NCBI RefSeq assembly: GCF_027492855.1
Contig: NZ_JAPUDY010000034.1
Location: 1-64,000, forward strand
Direction of reading: 5' to 3'
Length of the DNA: 64,000 nucleotides
Source of the DNA: Acidovorax sp.
Lineage (GTDB): Bacteria > Pseudomonadota > Gammaproteobacteria > Burkholderiales > Burkholderiaceae_C
Shown here: positions 18,250 to 27,460 of the stretch, one piece after another
How the letters are laid out: every line of letters begins with the position of its first letter
Numbering within the stretch: the stretch's first letter is position 1
Notes under the pieces: generated by a model
What the model was told of the DNA's origin: nothing
What the model saw: only the letters and a program-made list of their open reading frames with translations
The model's database searches: none
Made by a program: the position numbers and the translations under genes

Positions 18250-18411
18250 TTTTTGGACCTCTATCAATCAGATTCGATAGAATAGAGGCTTCCGTTCAAC
18301 GCTTATCTGCATATTGACTGGCGTCGGGTTCACGATGCGGGATGTTGTTGTGCAATGCACAGCCGATCCACAGCTCACCCACAAGTTGTCCAGCGTTGTT
18401 GTTGTGTCAAC

Positions 18412-18431
18412 TGTGAATAAACTGTGCATAA
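18412..18431. promoter_or_regulatory. Two tandem DnaA-box-like sites
   Basis: TGTGAATAA (18412-18420) and TGTGCATAA (18423-18431) both fit the DnaA consensus TGTGNAWAA exactly. They have the same orientation and start 11 bp apart, about one helical turn. Nearby degenerate matches (ATCCACAG at 18366, CCCACAAG at 18378) add weak support. Confidence 0.45.
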
Positions 18432-18548
18432 AATCCTCGTTGCAGACCAACAACTCTCTTTGGATGCAGTCGAGCGGGCTTTCCCCGGCAGCCTTTTTGC
18501 CTACAATGAAGTTCCAACTATCGCAGTTGCCAATGATTGTTGGTTCAG

Positions 18549-18580
18549 GGCGCGTCGCCACTCGACGCGCCCTTTTTTCT
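18549..18580 (+). terminator. Strong Rho-independent terminator upstream of lepA
   Basis: GGGCGCGTCG (18549-18558) pairs with CGACGCGCCC (18564-18573), followed by six T residues. It lies just 43 bp before lepA, so it ends a transcript from mucD or an independent RNA, not lepA. Confidence 0.85.
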
Positions 18581-18622
18581 TGTGGGCGCCGTTTTAATTC
18601 AATCACTTGACGCTTTCCGTTG

Positions 18623-20431
18623 ATGAACAACATCAGAAATTTTTCCATCATTGCGCACATCGACCATGGCAAGTCGACGTTGGCCGACCGCCTGATCCAG
18701 CGATGTGGCGGGCTTGCAGAGCGCGAGATGGAGGCCCAGGTTCTGGACTCGATGGACATCGAAAAAGAGCGTGGGATAACCATCAAGGCGCAGACCGCGG
18801 CGCTGCAGTACAAGGCCCAGGATGGGCAGATCTACAACCTCAATTTGATCGACACGCCAGGGCATGTGGACTTCTCGTATGAGGTGAGCCGTTCGCTGTC
18901 TGCATGCGAAGGCGCGCTGCTTGTCGTCGATGCCTCGCAGGGCGTGGAAGCACAGACCGTGGCCAACTGCTACACGGCGCTGGACCTCGGTGTGGAAGTG
19001 CTGCCCGTGCTCAACAAGATGGATCTACCCAATGCCGATCCGGACAACGCGAAGGCCGAAGTTGAGGATGTGATCGGTATCGACGCGACGGATGCCATTC
19101 CCTGCTCGGCCAAGACTGGCATGGGCATCGACGAGATTCTCGAAGCCATCGTGGCCAAGGTGCCTGCGCCGCGCGGCAATGCCAGTGGCCCGCTGCGCGC
19201 GATGATCATCGACAGCTGGTTCGACAGCTACGTGGGTGTGGTGATGCTGGTGCGTGTGGTCGACGGCCGGCTGCTCAAGGGCGAGCGCATCAAGATGATG
19301 GCCAGCGGGGCTGTGTACAACGCCGACAACCTCGGTGTGTTCACCCCGGCCAACGAGCCACGCAATTCGCTCGATGCGGGACAGGTGGGCTACATCATCG
19401 CTGGCATTAAAGAGCTGCAGGCCGCCAAGGTCGGCGACACCATCACGCTTGAAAAGAAGCTGCCCAACAACGCGGGTCCAGCGGCCGAGGCGCTGCCTGG
19501 CTTCAAGGAAATCCAGCCCCAGGTGTTCGCGGGCCTGTACCCGACAGAAGCCAGCGAGTACGACTCGCTGCGCGATGCGCTGGAAAAGCTCAAGCTCAAC
19601 GATGCGTCGCTGCACTACGAACCCGAGGTCAGCCAGGCGCTGGGTTTTGGTTTCCGCTGCGGCTTCCTGGGCCTGTTGCACATGGAGATCGTGCAGGAGC
19701 GCCTGGAGCGCGAGTTCGACCAGGACCTGATCACCACCGCGCCCAGCGTGGTCTACCAGGTGGTCAAGGCCGATGGTGAAGTCATCATGGTCGAAAACCC
19801 CTCCAAGATGCCCGACCAGGGCCGCCTGGAGGAAATCCGCGAACCCATCGTCACGGTGCACCTGTACATGCCCCAGGACTATGTGGGCCCGGTGATGACG
19901 CTGGCCAACCAAAAGCGTGGTGTGCAGATGAACATGGCTTACCACGGCCGCCAGGTGATGCTGACGTATGAAATGCCGCTCGGCGAGATCGTGCTCGATT
20001 TCTTCGACAAGCTCAAATCCGTCTCGCGCGGCTATGCCTCCATGGACTACGAGTTCAAGGAGTACCGTGCCTCCGACGTGGTCAAGGTGGACATCCTGCT
20101 CAACGGCGAAAAGGTAGACGCGCTGTCGATCATCGTGCACCGCTCGCAGTCGCAGTACCGGGGCCGTGCGGTGGTGGCCAAGATGCGCGAGATCATCAGC
20201 CGCCAGATGTACGACGTGGCCATCCAGGCGGCCATTGGTGCCAACATCATCGCGCGCGAGACCATCAAGGCCCTGCGCAAGAACGTGCTGGCCAAGTGTT
20301 ATGGCGGTGACATTACCCGCAAGCGCAAGCTGCTCGAAAAGCAGAAGGCGGGCAAGAAGCGGATGAAGCAGATCGGTTCGGTCGAGGTGCCCCAGGAGGC
20401 GTTCCTGGCCATTTTGCAGGTGGAAGATTGA
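18623..20431 (+). CDS. lepA: Elongation factor 4 (LepA)
   Basis: 602-residue translational GTPase. G-motifs are visible: [22 protein letters not shown]. The C-terminal LepA-specific domain ends [20 protein letters not shown]. It back-translocates ribosomes under stress. ATG 18623 ([16 protein letters not shown]) is the standard start. It is directly upstream of lepB and overlaps it (TGATG), as in many proteobacteria. Confidence 0.97.
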   Translation: MNNIRNFSIIAHIDHGKSTLADRLIQRCGGLAEREMEAQVLDSMDIEKERGITIKAQTAALQYKAQDGQIYNLNLIDTPGHVDFSYEVSRSLSACEGALLVVDASQGVEAQTVANCYTALDLGVEVLPVLNKMDLPNADPDNAKAEVEDVIGIDATDAIPCSAKTGMGIDEILEAIVAKVPAPRGNASGPLRAMIIDSWFDSYVGVVMLVRVVDGRLLKGERIKMMASGAVYNADNLGVFTPANEPRNSLDAGQVGYIIAGIKELQAAKVGDTITLEKKLPNNAGPAAEALPGFKEIQPQVFAGLYPTEASEYDSLRDALEKLKLNDASLHYEPEVSQALGFGFRCGFLGLLHMEIVQERLEREFDQDLITTAPSVVYQVVKADGEVIMVENPSKMPDQGRLEEIREPIVTVHLYMPQDYVGPVMTLANQKRGVQMNMAYHGRQVMLTYEMPLGEIVLDFFDKLKSVSRGYASMDYEFKEYRASDVVKVDILLNGEKVDALSIIVHRSQSQYRGRAVVAKMREIISRQMYDVAIQAAIGANIIARETIKALRKNVLAKCYGGDITRKRKLLEKQKAGKKRMKQIGSVEVPQEAFLAILQVED

Positions 20432-21405
20432 TGCAGTTCATGCAAATTCTCACGTCGTTGGTGCTGGCCGGGTTCGCTGGCTATGTGGGCGCCTGGTACT
20501 TTGGCGCCATCGAGGGCAACTTTGCGTTGCTGCTGTTCCTGGCCACGGTGATCACCGGCGCCTACTGGCTGGGAGAGCGGTTTTATTTCCTGCCGCGCCG
20601 CCGCCGTGCGGCGCAAGCGATTGAAGATGCCGCCGTGGCGCGCCGCGCAGAACTCGATCGCATGGGCATTCAGAAGGTTGATGTGGATGTGCAGGAGGCC
20701 AAGGGCCAGATCCTCATGCAGCCCTGGTGGCTGGACTGGACCGCCGGGCTGTTCCCGGTGATCGCGGCGGTGTTCTTCCTGCGCTCGTTCCTGTTCGAGC
20801 CCTTCAAGATTCCGTCGGGCTCCATGATTCCGACCTTGCTGGTGGGCGACTTGATTCTGGTGAACAAATTCACCTATGGCGTTCGGCTGCCGGTCATCAA
20901 CACCAAGGTCATCGACGGCAACAAGCCCGAGCGCGGCGATGTTATGGTGTTCCGCTACCCGCCCCAGCCCAACCTGGACTACATCAAGCGTGTGGTGGGC
21001 GTGCCTGGCGACGAGGTGGCCTACATCAACAAGCGCCTCACCATCAATGGCAAGGCCATCGATACCAAGGCTGTGCCGGACTTTTTTGAAGAAGACGTGA
21101 TGCGCTACTTCAAGCAGTTCGAGGAGCAACTGGGCGACAAGCCCCACCGTTTGCTGAACAACCCCGACGTGCCCGCTTTTGTGCAAGGTGCCAGCAATTT
21201 TGCCTATCGCGAAAACTGCCGCTACAGTGTGGAAGGGGTCGCTTGCAAGGTCCCTGAAGGTCACTACTTCATGATGGGCGACAACCGCGACAACTCGCTG
21301 GACTCCCGCTATTGGGGTTTTGTGCCAGAGGGCAATATCGTCGGCAAGGCCTTTTTTGTCTGGATGAATTTCGGTAATCTCAAGCGCATCGGCTCGTTCC
21401 ATTGA
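20431..21405 (+). CDS. lepB: Signal peptidase I
   Basis: 324 residues. An N-terminal membrane helix and a second one before the catalytic domain; motifs FKIPSGSMIPTLLVGD (catalytic Ser), YIKRVVGVPGDEV (catalytic Lys) and MGDNRDNSLDSRYWG. It cleaves Sec and Tat signal peptides at the membrane. The start is coupled to the lepA stop. Confidence 0.96.
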   Translation: MQFMQILTSLVLAGFAGYVGAWYFGAIEGNFALLLFLATVITGAYWLGERFYFLPRRRRAAQAIEDAAVARRAELDRMGIQKVDVDVQEAKGQILMQPWWLDWTAGLFPVIAAVFFLRSFLFEPFKIPSGSMIPTLLVGDLILVNKFTYGVRLPVINTKVIDGNKPERGDVMVFRYPPQPNLDYIKRVVGVPGDEVAYINKRLTINGKAIDTKAVPDFFEEDVMRYFKQFEEQLGDKPHRLLNNPDVPAFVQGASNFAYRENCRYSVEGVACKVPEGHYFMMGDNRDNSLDSRYWGFVPEGNIVGKAFFVWMNFGNLKRIGSFH

Positions 21406-21441
21406 GCCGTGGCCGCTGCACACAACACTGAGGGGTAATTT

Positions 21442-21804
21442 ATGAAGATGTATCGCACCGCAAGCCGCTCGCGCCAGCGCGGGCTGTCTTTTATCGGCTT
21501 GATCTTTATCGGTCTGATTGCGGTGGCCGCATTCGCCATCGGCGGGCAGTCCGTCCCCATCTTCCTGGAGTACACCTCCGCGAAGAAGGCCATTGAAAAA
21601 GCCAAGGTGGAGACCACGGTGCCGGGCGTGCGTGCAGCGTTCGACCGCGCGGCGGCGATTGATGACATCCGGTCCATCCAGGGCAAGGATCTGGAAGTGA
21701 CGAAACGTGGCGACAAGGTGGTGGTGTCGTTCAAGTATTCGCGCGAAATCCCTTTGGCGGGCCCGGCCTATCTGGTTTACCGCTTTGAAGCGCAGACCAA
21801 CTAG
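21442..21804 (+). CDS. DUF4845 small membrane protein
   Basis: 120 residues with an Arg-rich N-terminus and one transmembrane segment (LSFIGLIFIGLIAVAAFAIG), then a small soluble domain. The N-terminus (QRGLSFIGLIFI) resembles prepilin-like N-termini, but the family (DUF4845) is simply a conserved gene between lepB and rnc in beta- and gammaproteobacteria. Function unknown. The ribosome site GAGGGG is good, and rnc begins immediately after its stop. Confidence 0.85.
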   Translation: MKMYRTASRSRQRGLSFIGLIFIGLIAVAAFAIGGQSVPIFLEYTSAKKAIEKAKVETTVPGVRAAFDRAAAIDDIRSIQGKDLEVTKRGDKVVVSFKYSREIPLAGPAYLVYRFEAQTN

Positions 21805-22488
21805 GTGCAGCCCGGCCTTATTGCGTTGCAGGGCCGCCTGCAGCATGTTTTTTCCGATCCTTCGCTGCTCCAGCGTGCCACCACGCACCGCAGTTTTTCT
21901 GCGGACCACAACGAGCGGCTTGAATTTCTGGGCGACTCTGTCCTGAACCTGGCGGTGGCCAGCCTGCTGTACCAGCGGCTGTCCGCCTTGCCGGAAGGCG
22001 ACCTTTCGCGGGTGCGCGCCAATCTCGTCAAGCAGGACACCTTGCACCAGCTCGCCCTGCGGATCAAAGTCTCCGAGGTGCTGCGCTTGGGTGAGGGAGA
22101 GGCCAAGTCCGGCGGGCAGCAGCGCCCGTCCATCCTGGCCGACGCGCTGGAGGCTCTGATTGGCGCCGTGTATCTGGACGCGGGCTATGCCAGCGCTGAA
22201 GCACTGGTGCACCGCCTGTTTGAAAGCGTAGAAATCAACCCCCAGATGCAGGCGGCGTCCAAGGACGCGAAAACCGCGTTGCAGGAGTGGCTCCAGGGCC
22301 GCAAAATGAAGCTGCCGCAGTACAAAGTGGTGGCGACCGTGGGCGCGGCCCACCGCCAGACCTTTGATGTCGAGTGCGATATTCCCGAACTGAGCCTGAC
22401 CGAACGCGGTATCGGTGGCTCGCGCCGGGCGGGCGAGCAGGCGGCTGCGGCAGCCATGCTGGCCACATTGAAAGCAAAGAATTTATGA
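21805..22488 (+). CDS. rnc: Ribonuclease III
   Basis: 227 residues, GTG start directly after the DUF4845 stop. The RNase III signature [15 protein letters not shown] is complete and the catalytic Glu region [13 protein letters not shown] follows; the C-terminal dsRNA-binding domain ([20 protein letters not shown]) is intact. It cleaves double-stranded RNA, including rRNA precursors. The stop overlaps the era start by 4 nt. Confidence 0.96.
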   Translation: MQPGLIALQGRLQHVFSDPSLLQRATTHRSFSADHNERLEFLGDSVLNLAVASLLYQRLSALPEGDLSRVRANLVKQDTLHQLALRIKVSEVLRLGEGEAKSGGQQRPSILADALEALIGAVYLDAGYASAEALVHRLFESVEINPQMQAASKDAKTALQEWLQGRKMKLPQYKVVATVGAAHRQTFDVECDIPELSLTERGIGGSRRAGEQAAAAAMLATLKAKNL

Positions 22489-23489
22489 ATGATGCTACTA
22501 AAAATGTAGCTGGTGACGGTGGCGCAGAAAGCACCTCCGTGCAAAATGACCTCGAAGCCATGCTGGCCGCAGCTGCGGTGCCCGCGGCGGTTCCGGGCCA
22601 GCGTTGTGGCGTGATCGCCATCGTGGGCAAGCCCAACGTGGGCAAATCCACGCTGCTCAACGCCCTGGTGGGCCAGAAGATCAGCATCACCTCGCGCAAA
22701 GCGCAGACCACGCGCCATCGCATCACCGGCATCCGCACGCTGGAACAGACGCAGTTCATTTTTGTCGATACGCCGGGCTTTCAGACCCGCCACGCCACGG
22801 CGCTCAACAAGTCGCTGAACAAAACCGTGATGGGCGCGATTGGCGATGTGGACCTGATCCTGTTCGTGGTCGAGGCGGGCAACTTCACGCTGGCCGATGC
22901 CAAGGTGCTCTCGTTGTTCAAGCCCGGCATCCCCACGCTGCTGGTGGCCAACAAGCTTGATATGGTGCACCGCCGCGCCGAGCTGGCGCCCTGGCTCAAG
23001 AGCATGCAAGAGCGCCACCCGTTCGCCGAGTTCGTGCCCATGTCGGCCAAGAACAAGGGCGACATCGAGCGCCTGTTTGGCATCTGCGCCAAATACCTGC
23101 CTGAGCAGGGCTGGTGGTATGCCGAAGACGAGCTCACCGACCGCAGCGAGAAGTTTTTGGCCAGCGAGACCGTGCGTGAAAAGCTGTTTCGCTTCACGGG
23201 CGATGAGCTGCCCTACACCTCCACCGTGGTCATCGACAAGTTCGATGAGGAAAAGAGCAAGCAGCACAAGCGCCTGGTGAAAATCGCTGCCACCATCGTG
23301 GTCGAGCGTGACAACCACAAAATGATGGTGATCGGCGACAAGGGCGAGCGCTTGAAGCGCATTGGCACCGAGGCCCGCCAGGAGCTGGAAAAGCTCATGG
23401 ATGCCAAGGTGTTCCTTGAACTGTGGGTCAAGGTGCGCTCCGGCTGGGCCGACGACGAGGCACGCGTGCGCTCCTTCGGCTACGAATAA
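22485..23489 (+). CDS. era: GTPase Era
   Basis: 334 residues. G-motifs [17 protein letters not shown] and NKLD are present, followed by a C-terminal KH domain ([19 protein letters not shown], read as the Era KH signature). Era binds the 3' end of 16S rRNA in 30S assembly. Relative to E. coli Era there is an extra ~40-residue N-terminal stretch; its first codons resemble part of the local repeat (GCTACTAAAAATGTAGCTG). The ATGA overlap with rnc supports this start. Confidence 0.95.
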   Translation: MNDATKNVAGDGGAESTSVQNDLEAMLAAAAVPAAVPGQRCGVIAIVGKPNVGKSTLLNALVGQKISITSRKAQTTRHRITGIRTLEQTQFIFVDTPGFQTRHATALNKSLNKTVMGAIGDVDLILFVVEAGNFTLADAKVLSLFKPGIPTLLVANKLDMVHRRAELAPWLKSMQERHPFAEFVPMSAKNKGDIERLFGICAKYLPEQGWWYAEDELTDRSEKFLASETVREKLFRFTGDELPYTSTVVIDKFDEEKSKQHKRLVKIAATIVVERDNHKMMVIGDKGERLKRIGTEARQELEKLMDAKVFLELWVKVRSGWADDEARVRSFGYE

Positions 23490-23501
23490 ACCTGAGCTTC
23501 C

Positions 23502-24269
23502 GTGGCTGCCGCCAAGCGCATTTCCGATGAACCGGCCTTTGTGCTGCACAGCTACGACTGGAGCGAGTCCAGCCTGATCCTGGAGGTGTTCTGCCGCCGC
23601 CAGGGCAGGGTGGCGCTGGTGGCCAAGGGTGCCAAAAAGCCCACCTCCAACTTCCGCCCCGTGCTGCTGCCGCTGCAGCCCTTGCACCTCACCTACACCC
23701 TGGCAGGTGATGGCAATGCCGATATTCACACCCTCAAGGGGGCAGAGTGGGTGGGTGGCCATGTAATGCCCACGGGCGATGCCCTGTTGTCGGGCATGTA
23801 CCTCAACGAGCTGCTGCTGCGCCTGCTGGCGCGGGCCGACGCCCACACCGCGCTGTTCGATGCCTATGCGGGCGTGGTGCGCGTGCTGGCCAGCGAGCAT
23901 GGCGATGCGCTGGAGCCCGTGCTGCGCAGCTTCGAGCTGCTGCTGCTGCGCGAGATTGGCCTCTTGCCCAGCCTGGACGCACAGACCATGACGCTGGCCC
24001 CGCTGGAGCCCGGCACACGCTACGTGCTGGTGCCCGAGGGCGGCCTGCGTGTGGCTTCGTCCGCTGATCGGGCCGCGTTGCCGGGCAGCCAGTGGCAGGC
24101 CCTGCAGTGTGCGCTGGATGACGATGCCGAAAGCTACACCGCCACACTGCGCGCCTGCGCACCCGTGGCCGCCGAACTCAAGCCCCAACTGCGTGCTGTG
24201 CTGCAATACCATTGCGGCAGCCCTACGCTGCGCACCCGCCAGCTCATGATCGACCTGCAGGCCCTATGA
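23502..24269 (+). CDS. recO: DNA repair protein RecO
   Basis: 255 residues, GTG start. N-terminal OB-fold ([35 protein letters not shown]) then a helical domain. The usual zinc-binding cysteines of RecO are not obvious in the C-terminal part, which is common in betaproteobacteria. RecO loads RecA with RecR. It follows era by 12 bp and overlaps pdxJ by 4 nt. Confidence 0.93.
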   Translation: MAAAKRISDEPAFVLHSYDWSESSLILEVFCRRQGRVALVAKGAKKPTSNFRPVLLPLQPLHLTYTLAGDGNADIHTLKGAEWVGGHVMPTGDALLSGMYLNELLLRLLARADAHTALFDAYAGVVRVLASEHGDALEPVLRSFELLLLREIGLLPSLDAQTMTLAPLEPGTRYVLVPEGGLRVASSADRAALPGSQWQALQCALDDDAESYTATLRACAPVAAELKPQLRAVLQYHCGSPTLRTRQLMIDLQAL

Positions 24270-25039
24270 ACCCACATCCACGCACCGCTTTGTCCGTCAA
24301 CGTCAACAAGGTCGCCCTGCTGCGCAACACGCGCCACCTGGGCATCCCCAGCGTCACCCGCGCGGCCGAGTTGTGCCTGCAGGCGGGCGCGCAGGGCATC
24401 ACCGTGCACCCCCGGCCCGACGAGCGCCACATCCGCAGCCAGGACGTGTTCGATTTGGCTGCGCTGATGAAGGCCTGGCCCGACCGCGAATACAACATCG
24501 AGGGCAATCCGTCGCAGAACCTGATGGATTTCATCCGCCAGGTGCGCCCCCACCAGGCCACCTTTGTGCCCGACAGCGAAGACCAGTTCACCAGCGACCA
24601 CGGCTGGAGTTTTCCGCAGGATGCCGAGCGCCTGGCGCCTCTGGTCGCCGAATGCCGCAGCCTGGGCGTGCGCGTGAGCCTGTTCATGGACCCGGTGCCC
24701 GAGCAGATGGCTGCCGCCAAGGCCGTGGGCGCCGACCGGGTTGAGCTGTACACCGAGCCCTACGCCGCCGCCTGGGGCACGCCCCAGCACGCCATCGAGC
24801 TCGCGCACTATGCGGCCGCAGCGCAGGCCGCGCTGGACGCGGGCCTGGGGGTGAACGCAGGCCATGACCTCAACCGCGACAACCTGGCGGCCTTTGTGCG
24901 CGGCGTGCCTGGTGTGCTGGAGGTCTCGATCGGCCATGCCCTGATCGCCGATGCGCTGGAGCTGGGCTATGCCGCCACAGTGCAGGCCTACCTGGGCTGC
25001 ATCGAGGCGGGGTTTGCAGGCAAGGTCAGTAGCTCCTGA
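24266..25039 (+). CDS. pdxJ: Pyridoxine 5'-phosphate synthase
   Basis: 257 residues: [63 protein letters not shown] and [11 protein letters not shown] are the conserved PdxJ segments (TIM barrel). It makes pyridoxine 5'-phosphate for vitamin B6. Followed by a near-consensus family A repeat before acpS. Confidence 0.97.
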   Translation: MNPHPRTALSVNVNKVALLRNTRHLGIPSVTRAAELCLQAGAQGITVHPRPDERHIRSQDVFDLAALMKAWPDREYNIEGNPSQNLMDFIRQVRPHQATFVPDSEDQFTSDHGWSFPQDAERLAPLVAECRSLGVRVSLFMDPVPEQMAAAKAVGADRVELYTEPYAAAWGTPQHAIELAHYAAAAQAALDAGLGVNAGHDLNRDNLAAFVRGVPGVLEVSIGHALIADALELGYAATVQAYLGCIEAGFAGKVSSS

Positions 25040-25094
25040 TTTGATAGCTGCTAGCGCTTGATAGATAAGCGCTAGAGGCCAATTTCATTCAAAA
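25040..25094 (+). repeat. Palindromic repeat family A, near-consensus copy
   Basis: Order of parts: TTTGATAGCTG, then CTAGCGCTT-GATAGAT-AAGCGCTAG, then AGGCCAATTTCATTCAAAA. The two 9-base arms pair perfectly. It is the best copy in the window and fills the pdxJ-acpS gap. Confidence 0.9.
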
Positions 25095-25100
25095 TTCACC

Positions 25101-25517
25101 ATGATCTACGGCATTGGTACCGACATCTGCGACGTGCGCCGCATTGCCGCCAGCCTGGAGCGCCATGGCGAGCGTTTTGCCCATAAGGTGCTGGCCGATG
25201 GCGAGTTGGCCACCTGGCGCGAACGCAGTGCGCGCTGGCCTGACCGGGGCCTGCGTTACCTGGCCACCCGCTTTTCCGCCAAGGAGGCCTTCAGCAAGGC
25301 CATTGGCCTGGGTATGCGCATGCCCATGACCTGGCGCCACTGCGAAGTGGCCAAGCTGCCCACAGGCCAGCCAGTGATCGTGCTGCATGGCGATCTCAAA
25401 GATTGGTTCGAGGCCCGTGGCCTCACGGTGCACCTGAGCGTGACCGACGAGACCGATTACGCCGCCAGCTTCTGCGTGGTTGAGAAAATTGAAGCGAAAT
25501 TGGCCTCTGGCGCTTGA
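25101..25517 (+). CDS. acpS: Holo-ACP synthase AcpS
   Basis: 138 residues: [15 protein letters not shown] (metal-binding Asp) and [13 protein letters not shown] (Glu) are the AcpS motifs. It attaches phosphopantetheine to ACP, linking this gene to the fab cluster. The last residues (EAKLASGA) and the stop codon are encoded by an inverted copy of family A, so the C-terminus has been redefined by the repeat. It is between pdxJ and nagZ. Confidence 0.95.
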   Translation: MIYGIGTDICDVRRIAASLERHGERFAHKVLADGELATWRERSARWPDRGLRYLATRFSAKEAFSKAIGLGMRMPMTWRHCEVAKLPTGQPVIVLHGDLKDWFEARGLTVHLSVTDETDYAASFCVVEKIEAKLASGA

Positions 25518-25552
25518 TGGATAAGCGCAAGGCGCTATTGTTTTTATAGTAA
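25491..25552 (-). repeat. Palindromic repeat family A overlapping the end of acpS
   Basis: GCGAAATTGGCCTCTGGCGC, then TTGATGGATAAGCGC, then a CGCTATTGTTTTTATAGT flank. It is inverted relative to the copy upstream of acpS, so the two copies bracket the gene. Confidence 0.85.
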
Positions 25553-25569
25553 TTTCATTGTTGAAACCC

Positions 25570-26661
25570 ATGATCGAACACGCACCCCTGATCCTTGACG
25601 TGGCTGGCACCACGCTGACTGCCGCCGACCGCCGCCGCCTGGCGCACCCGCTGACTGGCGGCGTCATCCTGTTTGCCCGCAACTGGGAGAACCGCGCGCA
25701 GTTGCTGCAGCTCACCTGCAGCATCAAAGCCGTGCGCGACGATCTCTTGATCTGCGTGGATCACGAGGGCGGCCGCGTGCAGCGCTTTCGCACCGATGGC
25801 TTCACGCACCTGCCGCCCATGCGCGCGTTGGGCGAGATGTGGATGGATGACGGCAAGGGCGCCAAGGCTGTGCCGGGCAGCGGTGCGCTGCGCGCCACCA
25901 ACGCGGCCACGGCCGCGGGCTATGTGCTGGGCGCCGAGCTGCGCGCCTGTGGTGTGGATTTCAGCTTCACGCCCGTGCTGGACCTTGATTGGGGCGAAAG
26001 CGGCGTGATCCGCGACCGCTCCTTTCACCGCGACCCGCGTGTGGTCGCGCTGCTGGCCAAGAGCCTTATGCATGGCCTGCTGCAAGCGGGCATGGCCAAT
26101 TGTGGCAAGCACTTCCCCGGCCATGGTTTTGTCAAAGCCGATTCGCACACCGAGGTGCCGGTGGACAAACGCAGCCTCAAGGCCATCCTGGCCGACGATG
26201 CCGCGCCATACCCCTGGCTCAGCAGCACGCTCACCAGCGTGATGCCCGCCCATGTGATCTACCCCAAGGTGGACAGCCGCCCCGCGGGTTTCTCGCAGCG
26301 CTGGCTGCAAGATATCCTGCGCCGCCAGATGCGTTTTGACGGTGCCATTTTTAGCGACGACCTCAGCATGGAAGGCGCGCGCCGCCTCGAAGGCCAAGTG
26401 GTCAGCTACACCGACGCCGCCGTGGCCGCGCTGGACGCGGGCTGCGACCTGGTGCTGCTGTGCAACCAAAGCCTGGGCGATGGCCGGGCGGTGGACGAGT
26501 TGATCGAAGGCCTGGAAAAAGCCCGCCAGCAAGGCCGCTGGCAGCCCAGTGTGGACAGCGAATCCCGCCGCGTGGCGCTGCTGCCCGAGACGCTGCCCCA
26601 GGCCTGGGACGACCTGATGTACCAGCCCGCCTATCTGCAGGCGCTGGATTTGCTGCCGTGA
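25570..26661 (+). CDS. nagZ: Beta-N-acetylhexosaminidase NagZ
   Basis: 363 residues from ATG 25570. GH3-family barrel with LTGGVILFARNW, VDHEGGRVQRF, NCGKHFPGHGF (catalytic His region) and FSDDLSMEGA (nucleophile Asp). It removes GlcNAc from muropeptides in cytosolic peptidoglycan recycling. An in-frame TTG at 25558 is less likely. Last gene of the rpoE-to-nagZ series; convergent with the MscS-like gene. Confidence 0.95.
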   Translation: MIEHAPLILDVAGTTLTAADRRRLAHPLTGGVILFARNWENRAQLLQLTCSIKAVRDDLLICVDHEGGRVQRFRTDGFTHLPPMRALGEMWMDDGKGAKAVPGSGALRATNAATAAGYVLGAELRACGVDFSFTPVLDLDWGESGVIRDRSFHRDPRVVALLAKSLMHGLLQAGMANCGKHFPGHGFVKADSHTEVPVDKRSLKAILADDAAPYPWLSSTLTSVMPAHVIYPKVDSRPAGFSQRWLQDILRRQMRFDGAIFSDDLSMEGARRLEGQVVSYTDAAVAALDAGCDLVLLCNQSLGDGRAVDELIEGLEKARQQGRWQPSVDSESRRVALLPETLPQAWDDLMYQPAYLQALDLLP

Positions 26662-26695
26662 GCGGAAAGCGCAGCCACCACGCCGCGCTCCTCCC

Positions 26696-27460
26696 CTATG
26701 GCTGAGGTGGTGTAGGGGTCGCCGCTATCCCCGAACCGGTGGTTGGCGGCAGGGCGGCCGGAGCACTTTGTGCGGCGTCCGCCGGGCTGGCAGGGGAGTT
26801 TGGTGCGGTGGGTGCTGCAGGAGGAGCCGGAGGGGTTGGCACCCCCTGGAACCTGCGCACCACCCGCTGGAACATCAGCGTATTCGGAATCTGCAGCCAG
26901 GCGTGGCCATGCTCGGACGTCCGGTCTTCCAGCGTGGTGTAGAGCAGGTTGATGTCCACCACGCGCCCCATGGCGCCCACTTTGTCGGCGGTGTCCAGCA
27001 CCTCTATGTATTCCCCCAGGCGGAAAGGCCGCACGGTAAAGATCAGCAGCGCGCAAAACAGGTTGGAGAGCACGCTCCAGGCCGCAAAGAACGCCACCGC
27101 GCCCACCGTGGCAAAGCCGGTGAACGCCGTCCACAGCACCGTGGCTGACACCCCCATCCGTTCCAGCACCAGCAGCAAGGCACTGGCGACGATGATCCAG
27201 CGGATCAGGCCATTGATGGGCGCCAGCATCTCGTCGGGCAACTGGTAGTGCACGCTTGCGCGGCGCACGATGCGGCGCAGCAACTTTTGCAGCAGCCAGG
27301 CCACAAACAGGATCAGCAGGATCTGTGCGCCTGGGACGATGACTTCCAGCCAGTCCTGAACCCAGTCGGGCAGGCGGGCTTTGAGGGCTTGCATGCGGTA
27401 CGCGGCGGTGCGGGCGCTGCGCTCCGTGGCGTCGAATGATAAAAATTGCAGAAAACTCAA
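26696..27460 (-). CDS. MscS-family mechanosensitive channel
   Basis: 254 residues. Three hydrophobic segments (about 42-62, 88-106, 115-145), the last being a pore helix rich in Ala/Gly (FTGFATVGAVAFFAAWSVLSN, split here), then the MscS beta-domain (FRLGEYIEVLDTADKVGAMG). The C-terminal ~50 residues are a Pro/Ala-rich tail. The TTG at 27460 overlaps the cyclase stop (TTGA); ATG at 27394 is an alternative start. Likely protects against osmotic downshock. Coupled to the upstream REC-GGDEF gene. Confidence 0.85.
   Translation of the reverse strand: MSFLQFLSFDATERSARTAAYRMQALKARLPDWVQDWLEVIVPGAQILLILFVAWLLQKLLRRIVRRASVHYQLPDEMLAPINGLIRWIIVASALLLVLERMGVSATVLWTAFTGFATVGAVAFFAAWSVLSNLFCALLIFTVRPFRLGEYIEVLDTADKVGAMGRVVDINLLYTTLEDRTSEHGHAWLQIPNTLMFQRVVRRFQGVPTPPAPPAAPTAPNSPASPADAAQSAPAALPPTTGSGIAATPTPPQP

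Larger units (their letters stand above)
18109..18622. other. Non-coding region between mucD and lepA
   Basis: 510 bp without a convincing gene and visibly more AT-rich than its neighbours. It holds a perfect inverted repeat GTTAGC-TTTT-GCTAAC (18234-18249), a possible weak promoter (TTGGAC at about 18253, TAGAAT at about 18278, spacing ~19), two tandem DnaA-box-like sequences (18412-18431) and a strong terminator (18549-18579). The pattern suggests either a small RNA of ~250-300 nt or a regulatory leader. Confidence 0.5.

Noticed and set aside
18361-18431. Replication origin (oriC) between mucD and lepA
   Set aside because: Two good DnaA boxes are too few, and no dnaA, dnaN, gidA or rpmH gene is nearby. 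Kept only as a DnaA-site observation.
20299-22353. A 684-codon minus-strand frame over lepB, DUF4845 and rnc
   Set aside because: Antisense shadow of three conserved genes; no recognised domain.
22185-24212. A 675-codon minus-strand frame over era and recO
   Set aside because: Antisense shadow caused by codon bias of the genes on the plus strand.
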